From NCBI RefSeq assembly GCF_001667505.1, contig NZ_LZHZ01000063.1, positions 1 through 64,000 on the forward strand: a stretch of 64,000 nt of DNA, written 5' to 3'. This DNA comes from Mycobacterium sp. ACS1612 (GTDB taxonomy: Bacteria; Actinomycetota; Actinomycetes; Mycobacteriales; Mycobacteriaceae). Positions 35,648 to 41,913 of the stretch are shown here, piece by piece. Position numbers and translations under genes: made by a program. The notes under the pieces were generated by a model. It saw only the letters and a list, made by a program, of their open reading frames with translations. It was not told the DNA's origin and did no database searches. The stretch's first letter is position 1. Every line of letters begins with the position of its first letter.

Positions 35648-37423
35648 ATGAACGACTCACTTGGGTTGTCCATCGGGATGACCAACTTGGTGGCCGCCAG
35701 GATCGGCCGCTCGCCGGTCATGCGCCGTTCGGTGCTCACGTTGTTCAACGACCGGGCACCTGAAGTCGGTGTGCCGAGTGAGAACCCGAACCTGAATCAG
35801 CCGGGTCTGGTGCTGACCGGGTTCGTCGAGCGAGTCGGTGACCCGGTTCCGCTGGTCGCCGCCGACGGCTCCCCGCACCGCGGGGAACGGGTGTTGGTGG
35901 AGGCGCTCGATACGATGGCGCAGACCGTCGGTGGCGGCTCGCCCGTTGCGATCGCGGTACCCGCGCACTGGGGTCCCGGCACCATCGGTGCGCTGCGGGG
36001 TGCACTGCGCGCGAAGCCGAGCCTCGCTCCCAACGGGGTGCCGGCCGCGCTCATTCCGGATTCCGTTGCCGCCCTTGCCGCTTTGCAGGCCGCACCGGGT
36101 TTGCCGTCGACGGGCGTGGTCGCGCTGGTGGACCTCGGCGGCAGCGGCACCAGCGTCACACTGGCCGACGCGGCCGCGAACTTCGCCCCCATCGGTGAGA
36201 CCGTCCGCTATCCCGACTTCTCCGGCGACCAGATCGACCAGGCGTTGCTCAACCACGTGCTGGCAGGTATCGCCGACGCAGGCAACGCCGATCCGACCGG
36301 CACGCTGGGCCTGGGCTCGCTGGCCCGGTTGCGCGAGGACGCCAGGTTGGCCAAGGAGCGACTGTCCGCCGAGACCGCGACCGTGGTGCCGGTCGAACTG
36401 CCCGGGTTCAACTCCGACGTCAGGGTGACCAGGAACGAACTCGAAGGCATCATCGCCGAGCCCCTCGCCGGTCTGCTCAACACCATCGAAGAAACGTTGC
36501 AGCGCAACAACATTGCGGTGGCGAACGTATCGGCGGTGGCGACCGTGGGCGGCGGGGCCAACATTCCGCGGGTCACCCAGCAGCTCTCGGAGCGGTTACG
36601 TGCTCCCGTCGTCACCACACCACAGTCCGCGGTCAACATCGCGACCGGCGCGGCGCTGGCCGCCGAACGCGGACTGGAAGCCGACGCCCCGACCGGCATG
36701 GCGCCCACCGGATTGGCGCCCGCCGCCGATGCGCCGACGGGGATGGCCGCAGCGGGGTGGGCGGCAGGCGCGGCGGGCGTGGCGGCGGCTGACGACGCCG
36801 GATCGTCCACGTTCCGCGCGTTGGCGTGGTCGCAGGACGATGCGCCCGCCGGCGAACCGGTGCCCTACTCCGGTGACGACTACACGTTCGACCAGGGCGT
36901 CACCGGTGCGCGCCCGCAGATGGAGTTCGCGCACGACGAGGAGGGCTACGGGCCCGAGACCGCCCCGCTGCCTTGGTACAAACGTCCGCCCGTGTTGTTC
37001 GGCGCGGCGGCCGCGGCGGTGCTGCTGGCGATCGGCGGGCTGGCGATCACGCTGACCAGCGGCAGCGGCAGCTCCAACCCGGTGACCGAGACGGCGACGC
37101 AGGTCGAAACCGGGCCCAAGCCCACCGAACCGGTCACCGAGGGCGCACCCGTGACCGTCACCGTCACCGGCCCCAACGGCGAGCCGAGCACGACGGTCGT
37201 GCCGTCGCCGACTCCGACGAGCGAAACCACCAGCCCGCCGACCACCACCACGACGACCACCACGACAACGACGACCACCACAACGACCACGACGACCACC
37301 ACCCAGCCGACCACCACCACGACCAAGCCTCCGACCACGACCACCCAGCCGCCGACGACCACACAACAGCAGGAGACCACCACCACGGCCGCCGCGTTGT
37401 CGCCGGTGACGACCACACCGTGA
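35648..37423 (+). CDS. Membrane-anchored Hsp70-like ATPase with Thr-rich external tail (paralogue 1)
   Basis: The 591-residue protein has a DnaK-like nucleotide-binding domain (about 1-350). Its phosphate-1 loop is LGLSIGMTNLVAARIG, its phosphate-2 loop VALVDLGGSGTSVTLAD and its adenosine motif VATVGGGANIPRVTQQL. It also has the DnaK-like helix RLREDARLAKERLSAETAT. The peptide-binding domain and lid are absent. Instead come an Ala/Pro linker, the motif PLPWYKRPP (about 440), one transmembrane helix (about 449-468) and a Pro/Thr tail. The ATPase head would be cytoplasmic and the tail outside. GAGGAG precedes ATG 35648. iniR follows after 3 bp, so the two are one operon. Confidence 0.88.
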   Translation: MNDSLGLSIGMTNLVAARIGRSPVMRRSVLTLFNDRAPEVGVPSENPNLNQPGLVLTGFVERVGDPVPLVAADGSPHRGERVLVEALDTMAQTVGGGSPVAIAVPAHWGPGTIGALRGALRAKPSLAPNGVPAALIPDSVAALAALQAAPGLPSTGVVALVDLGGSGTSVTLADAAANFAPIGETVRYPDFSGDQIDQALLNHVLAGIADAGNADPTGTLGLGSLARLREDARLAKERLSAETATVVPVELPGFNSDVRVTRNELEGIIAEPLAGLLNTIEETLQRNNIAVANVSAVATVGGGANIPRVTQQLSERLRAPVVTTPQSAVNIATGAALAAERGLEADAPTGMAPTGLAPAADAPTGMAAAGWAAGAAGVAAADDAGSSTFRALAWSQDDAPAGEPVPYSGDDYTFDQGVTGARPQMEFAHDEEGYGPETAPLPWYKRPPVLFGAAAAAVLLAIGGLAITLTSGSGSSNPVTETATQVETGPKPTEPVTEGAPVTVTVTGPNGEPSTTVVPSPTPTSETTSPPTTTTTTTTTTTTTTTTTTTTTQPTTTTTKPPTTTTQPPTTTQQQETTTTAAALSPVTTTP

Positions 37424-37426
37424 GCC

Positions 37427-39940
37427 ATGGCCACCAGTCCGGCGCCCGATCCGCTGACCGACATCCCGCCGGCCGCACGCGACGTGGTCTCGGCGTTGAC
37501 GGCCGCGCCCACTGTGCCGGTCAAGGTGCTGGTCGCCGGCGGCATCGGCACCGGTAAGAGTTCGGTACTCGCAGCGGTCCGGACGGCGTTGCGCACCGCG
37601 GAGGTCGCGGTGCTGACCCGGCCGCCGAGAAATGGCGACGAAACGGGGTCGGCGGTCGTCATCGACGATGCGCATCTGCTCGACGACGCACAACTCGGTG
37701 TCCTCGCCGACCTGGTCGCCGATTCGCCATCGACAGTTGTCGTCGCCGCCGAACCCCTCGCCCACCGGCAGGCGCTGCGGACGCTGCGCATCGCCATCGA
37801 ACGGGAGAATCCGGTCGTCTCGCTGGGCGCGTTCAGCCCGGCCGAGGTCAACCGGCTTGCGACCGAAACACTGGGCAGCTCAACGAGTTCCGAGCTCATC
37901 CGGTCGCTGATGGTCGCGACCGCGGGGCTGCCGTTCCTGCTGCAGCCAGCCATCGCGGCGGCGGTCTCACCCGACGGCGAGGCCCCCGCGAACGCGATCA
38001 TGCAGGCCGCGAGGTTCGCGTTGATCGAGCGACTGCGCCACCTCGACGAACCGTTGCTCGACACGCTGCTGGTGTCGTCGCTGAGCCCGGACCTGGGACC
38101 TGACGATGTCGCGGCGGTGCTGCGGGTCGGCGCCGAGGAGGCGCAGGATCTCGTCGACCGCGCGCGTGCCAGCGGGCTGATCGAACCGTCGCACAGCCAG
38201 GCCTTCATCCAATCGGTGCACCGTTGCATCGCGGGCATCATCGGCGCGGCGCGACACCACGACACCGAGCTGTCGCTGCTGGTGTCCCAGCTCGAATCCT
38301 CAACGCTGTCAAGCGATCTTGCGTTACGGATGGCCGAACACGGGCTGCGCGACGAGCGGCTCGCGGACGCGCTGACCGACCTCGCGTCGCGCGCCCATGA
38401 TCACCCGGCCCGCGCCGCCCGGCTGTACCGGGCCGCCGCAGACGCGGGCGCGACGGCGCTGTCCGCCCGGCTTGCCGATGCGTTGGCGCAGACCGGTGAC
38501 TGCACCGCCGCGGGCCGACTGGCCGACGAACTGCTCGGCTCCGAGGACATGGCCGAGCGGGCGGCCGCGGTTCGCATCGCCGCCAGCATCGCGATGCACG
38601 ACGGCAGCGCCACCCAGGCGGCCGACCTGTTCCGTTGGCTTGGACCGTATCCGGACACGTTCATCAGCGCGGCGGGCGCGGTCGTCGCGATCGCCGCGGG
38701 TGACGCCGACGCGGCGAGAATTGCGCTGAGCGCCGAGAGCGCAGGCCCGCCGACGTCCACGGCCCGCGCCGCCCGCAGCCTCGCCGAAGGTCTGCTGCTG
38801 TCGCTGGACCAACCGTTCCCCACTTCCATTGCCCGCCTCAGCCAGGCGATCACCGCCGAACAACTTCCGACGGGCGTCGCACCGGACACCCCCGCGGCGC
38901 TGGTCACGTTGGCCGCGCTGCACGGCGGCGACCCGGTGCGGGCCCGCAGCGTGATCGGCCGGGCCGTCCGCACCGGCGCAGACGAAATCTTCACCATCCA
39001 CCGGCACCGCCTGCTGCACGGCTGGGTACGCATGCAGGACGGCCAGTTGTCGGCAGCGGCGGCCGACGTCGCGTCGACGGCCGATACCGCGCTGCACCGC
39101 CGCGACGCGTTGTGGGCCGCGGCGCTGCAGACCGCGATCGCCAGACGCAGCGGCGACACCGGCGGCGTGCAGAAGCATTGGTATGCCGCGATGGAAGTGC
39201 TTGCCGAGTACTCACCCGACCTGTTCTGCCTGTTGCCGCTGGGCGAACTGTGGGTGGCCGCCGCCAGGATGCGGCTGGTCGACCGGCTGCAACACACGAT
39301 GACCGAGGCGTTCGGGCTGCTCGAGTCGCTCGGGGATCCGGTGCTGTGGTCGGTGCCGTTGCACTGGGCAGGCGTGCACGCGGGCATTTTGGCCAACTCG
39401 CCGGAAGCCGTTGCGCCCCATGGTCAGGCGTTGACGGCCGCGGCGCCGCACAGCGCGTTCGCCAAGGCGCTCGCCAAGGCGGGCCGCACCTGGCTGCGCG
39501 TGCTGGCCAACCACATCGACGTGGACGAGGTGACCTCGGCTGCGCGTGGGTTGTCGCAGTTCGGCATGACATGGGACGGCACCCGACTGGCCAGCCAGGC
39601 CGCGCTGCAGACGCCGGACGGCCGCGTCTCCGGCGCGATGCTGCAACTGGCCCGCGATCTCAAACAGACCGCTGCCGTCGACGAGCCGCCAAGGCTGGAG
39701 CCAACGGCGCCCGTCGCGGAGGGTAAACGGCGGCCGACGTCGTCGCGGCTGTCGGACCGTGAACGCGAAGTCGCCGAACTGCTGCTGCTCGGCATGCCGT
39801 ACCGCGATATCGGCAGCCAACTGTTCATCTCGGCCAAGACCGTCGAACACCACGTGGCGCGGATCCGGCGCAGGCTCGGCGCCGAATCCCGCTCCGAGAT
39901 GTTGTCGATGCTGCGCGCCATGCTGACGTCTCAGCCCTAG
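37427..39940 (+). CDS. iniR: IniR, LuxR-family STAND regulator of the ini genes (Rv0339c-like)
   Basis: The 837-residue protein has an N-terminal P-loop ATPase module (GGIGTGKSS at 38-46; VVIDDAHLLDD), a long helical sensor-like middle and a C-terminal LuxR helix-turn-helix. That module reads LSDREREVAELLLLGMPYRD then SAKTVEHHVARIRRRLGAES (about 770-830). It corresponds to Rv0339c. The M. marinum orthologue was reported as IniR, an activator required for iniBAC induction. It lies between two Hsp70-like membrane protein genes, immediately after the first, an arrangement that suggests the Hsp70-like protein takes part in signalling. The ATG is 37427 (ATGGCCACC). Confidence 0.88.
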   Translation: MATSPAPDPLTDIPPAARDVVSALTAAPTVPVKVLVAGGIGTGKSSVLAAVRTALRTAEVAVLTRPPRNGDETGSAVVIDDAHLLDDAQLGVLADLVADSPSTVVVAAEPLAHRQALRTLRIAIERENPVVSLGAFSPAEVNRLATETLGSSTSSELIRSLMVATAGLPFLLQPAIAAAVSPDGEAPANAIMQAARFALIERLRHLDEPLLDTLLVSSLSPDLGPDDVAAVLRVGAEEAQDLVDRARASGLIEPSHSQAFIQSVHRCIAGIIGAARHHDTELSLLVSQLESSTLSSDLALRMAEHGLRDERLADALTDLASRAHDHPARAARLYRAAADAGATALSARLADALAQTGDCTAAGRLADELLGSEDMAERAAAVRIAASIAMHDGSATQAADLFRWLGPYPDTFISAAGAVVAIAAGDADAARIALSAESAGPPTSTARAARSLAEGLLLSLDQPFPTSIARLSQAITAEQLPTGVAPDTPAALVTLAALHGGDPVRARSVIGRAVRTGADEIFTIHRHRLLHGWVRMQDGQLSAAAADVASTADTALHRRDALWAAALQTAIARRSGDTGGVQKHWYAAMEVLAEYSPDLFCLLPLGELWVAAARMRLVDRLQHTMTEAFGLLESLGDPVLWSVPLHWAGVHAGILANSPEAVAPHGQALTAAAPHSAFAKALAKAGRTWLRVLANHIDVDEVTSAARGLSQFGMTWDGTRLASQAALQTPDGRVSGAMLQLARDLKQTAAVDEPPRLEPTAPVAEGKRRPTSSRLSDREREVAELLLLGMPYRDIGSQLFISAKTVEHHVARIRRRLGAESRSEMLSMLRAMLTSQP

Positions 39941-39957
39941 CCCCCAACGCGGCGCAA

Positions 39958-39978
39958 TCCCCTAACCGAGATCCCCTA
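39958..39978. promoter_or_regulatory. CCCCTAA/CCCCTAT pair in front of the second Hsp70-like gene (candidate IniR site)
   Basis: CCCCTAA (39958-39964) is the exact complement of TTAGGGG, and CCCCTAT (39972-39978) differs by one base. They lie 14 bp apart and 70-90 bp upstream of ATG 40048. An additional CCCCCAA is at 39941-39947. Confidence 0.45.
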
Positions 39979-40047
39979 TCCGGCCCGCCCCAGTGACGGG
40001 TGCGGCACCGGATTTGCTGTGACGCGGTTCGCCATACCGTCGATCGC

Positions 40048-41787
40048 ATGTTGAATTCGCCAGGCAACCACGGCCGTTCGATCGGCCTGTCGGTCGGCGC
40101 GACGAACCTCGCAGGCACCCGCGACGGGCATGCCGCGATCCTGCGTCCCGCCGAATTGACCCTGCACGGTCAACGATTGACCGGGTTCGTCGACCGCGTC
40201 GGCGACCCGGTGCCGCTGATCGCACCCGACGGCGCCACGTACCGGTCGGAGGCCCTGCTCGCCGACGCGCTGGCCGCGATGGCCGACGCGATCACCGACG
40301 GGCTGCCGGTGTCGGAGGCCGCGGTGACGGTGCCCGCGCACTGGCGTCCGTCGATCACCGACATTCTGCGCAGGAACCTGCGCGGCAAGCTGCCGGTGGT
40401 GTCTGACGCGACGGCGGCGCTGACGGCGTTGCGCGACCACCCGGGCCTGCCCACGCACGGCGTCATCGTGCTGTGCGACTTCGGTGGCAGCGGCACCAGC
40501 ATCACGCTGGCCAATGCGGCACGGGACTTCTCGCTGTTCGGCGAGACGGTCCGGTTCTCCGACTTCTCCGGCGATCTGATCGATCAGGCGCTGCTGGCGC
40601 ACGTCGTCGGCGGACTCGCCGACGTCGACCCGTCGGGCACCGCGATGGTCGGTTCGCTGGTGCGGTTGCGCGACGAATGCAGGCGGGCCAAGGAGCGACT
40701 GTCCGCCGAAACCGCCACGGCGGTGGTCGCTGACCTGCCCGGGCATCGCGCGGACATCCGAGTCACCCGCACCGAACTCGAGGACCTGATGCGGGCGCCA
40801 CTCACGGATTTCCTTGCGGCACTTGACGATACGCTGGAGCGCTACGGCGTGCCCGCGGCCAGTGTCGCTGCCGTCGCCACGGTCGGCGGCGGAGCGCGGA
40901 TACCGCTGGTCACCCAGCGGTTGTCCGAACATCTGCGCGCCCCGGTGGTCACCACCCGTTCGCCCGCGTTGACCGCCGCCGAGGGCGCCGCGCTGATCGC
41001 GCACCGAAGCCGCGTCGTCGACGAAGCCACCGTGCTGACGCCGACCGCCACCGCGGTGGTTCCCGACGCGCAACCGCTGGCCTGGTCCGAGGGCGACGCC
41101 AGCGGGGATGTGCTGCCCTACAGCGACGCGATCCAGCCCCGCCCCGAGGTGTCCTTCCGCCGCGACGAGTGGCGCGACGACGAGCCACCGCGGCGCAGCC
41201 CGCTGGTGTTGTTCGGGCTCTCTGCGGTCGCCGCGGCCGTCGCCGCAGCGGTGTTCGGCTTCACGCTCCTCAACGACACCACGACGACACCGGTCGACGC
41301 GGCAAGCACGTCGACCTCCACGACCACCCCCCAACCGCCTGCGGCGCCGGCCACTCTCCCAGCTACCCCGGCGCCGCAGGCCCCCCAGATCACCACCGTC
41401 GTGGTGCAGCAGCCCGCGCCTCGCTATCAGGCGCCGCGGCGGGCGCAGGCGCAGGCGCCGGTGCCGCACCAATCGCCGGCGGCCCCTCCGCCTCCACCGT
41501 CCACATCTGAGACGCCGACGACGGATCCCACTCCGCCGCCGACATCCGACACCCCACCCACGTCGCCCGAGCCGCCGACATCACCTAAGCCTCCGCCGAT
41601 CGATCCGGGCCCCGGCGACGGTTCGGACACCGGCACCGGCGCGGGCACCGGCACCGGGGCAGGCACCGGGACCGGCGGTACCGAGACCGGCGGTACCGGA
41701 ACCGGTACGGAGACAAGCGGACCCGGCTCGCAGACGGGTGACACCGGGACCGGCGACGGCGGCACCTCGACCACCCCCAAGGTGTAG
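40048..41787 (+). CDS. Membrane-anchored Hsp70-like ATPase with Pro/Thr/Gly-rich external tail (paralogue 2)
   Basis: The 579-residue protein is a paralogue of the one at 35648. Its phosphate-1 loop is IGLSVGATNLAGTRDG, its phosphate-2 loop VLCDFGGSGTSITLAN, its adenosine motif VATVGGGARIPLVTQRL, and it keeps the shared GETVR-DFSGD and AKERLSAETAT stretches. The substrate-binding domain is missing. A transmembrane helix (about 384-407) preceded by basic PPRRSP leads to a long Pro/Thr/Ser-rich and then Gly/Thr-repeat tail ending TSTTPKV. It lacks the exact PWY motif of paralogue 1. ATG 40048 is preferred to the upstream in-frame start at 40000. It has its own TTAGGGG-type motifs and ends before a stem-loop. 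Confidence 0.87.
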   Translation: MLNSPGNHGRSIGLSVGATNLAGTRDGHAAILRPAELTLHGQRLTGFVDRVGDPVPLIAPDGATYRSEALLADALAAMADAITDGLPVSEAAVTVPAHWRPSITDILRRNLRGKLPVVSDATAALTALRDHPGLPTHGVIVLCDFGGSGTSITLANAARDFSLFGETVRFSDFSGDLIDQALLAHVVGGLADVDPSGTAMVGSLVRLRDECRRAKERLSAETATAVVADLPGHRADIRVTRTELEDLMRAPLTDFLAALDDTLERYGVPAASVAAVATVGGGARIPLVTQRLSEHLRAPVVTTRSPALTAAEGAALIAHRSRVVDEATVLTPTATAVVPDAQPLAWSEGDASGDVLPYSDAIQPRPEVSFRRDEWRDDEPPRRSPLVLFGLSAVAAAVAAAVFGFTLLNDTTTTPVDAASTSTSTTTPQPPAAPATLPATPAPQAPQITTVVVQQPAPRYQAPRRAQAQAPVPHQSPAAPPPPPSTSETPTTDPTPPPTSDTPPTSPEPPTSPKPPPIDPGPGDGSDTGTGAGTGTGAGTGTGGTETGGTGTGTETSGPGSQTGDTGTGDGGTSTTPKV

Positions 41788-41817
41788 TTAGGGCAGCCTT
41801 TGTAGCGGCGTTTCCCG

Positions 41818-41847
41818 GCTGGATGCAACTATGAGCAGGCATCCAGC
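41818..41847 (+). terminator. Stem-loop after the second Hsp70-like gene
   Basis: GCTGGATGC (41818-41826) pairs perfectly with GCATCCAGC (41839-41847) over a 12-nt loop, 30 bp beyond the stop. There is no U-tract. Confidence 0.55.
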
Positions 41848-41851
41848 GAAA

Positions 41852-41867
41852 GTTACTGGCCAGTAAC
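41852..41867. promoter_or_regulatory. Palindromic operator A upstream of the Fe-S oxidoreductase
   Basis: GTTACTGGCCAGTAAC is a perfect 16-bp palindrome 46-62 bp before the GTG start. Its GTTAC arms are repeated in operator B, 7 bp downstream. Confidence 0.6.
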
Positions 41868-41874
41868 ATGGGAT

Positions 41875-41894
41875 AAGTTACCCTTGGGTAACTT
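41875..41894. promoter_or_regulatory. Palindromic operator B upstream of the Fe-S oxidoreductase
   Basis: AAGTTACCC and GGGTAACTT form perfect 9-bp arms around TT, ending 7 bp before the GGGAGG ribosome-binding site. With operator A it suggests a dimeric (TetR- or GntR-like) repressor; the protein is unknown. Confidence 0.6.
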
Positions 41895-41913
41895 GCGAAA
41901 CGGGAGGCACGCG

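Noticed and set aside
37238..37388. Poly-Thr (ACC/ACG) runs as a microsatellite or CRISPR-like array
   Set aside because: They are codon repeats within a Thr-rich protein tail; spacing and composition do not fit CRISPR repeats and spacers.
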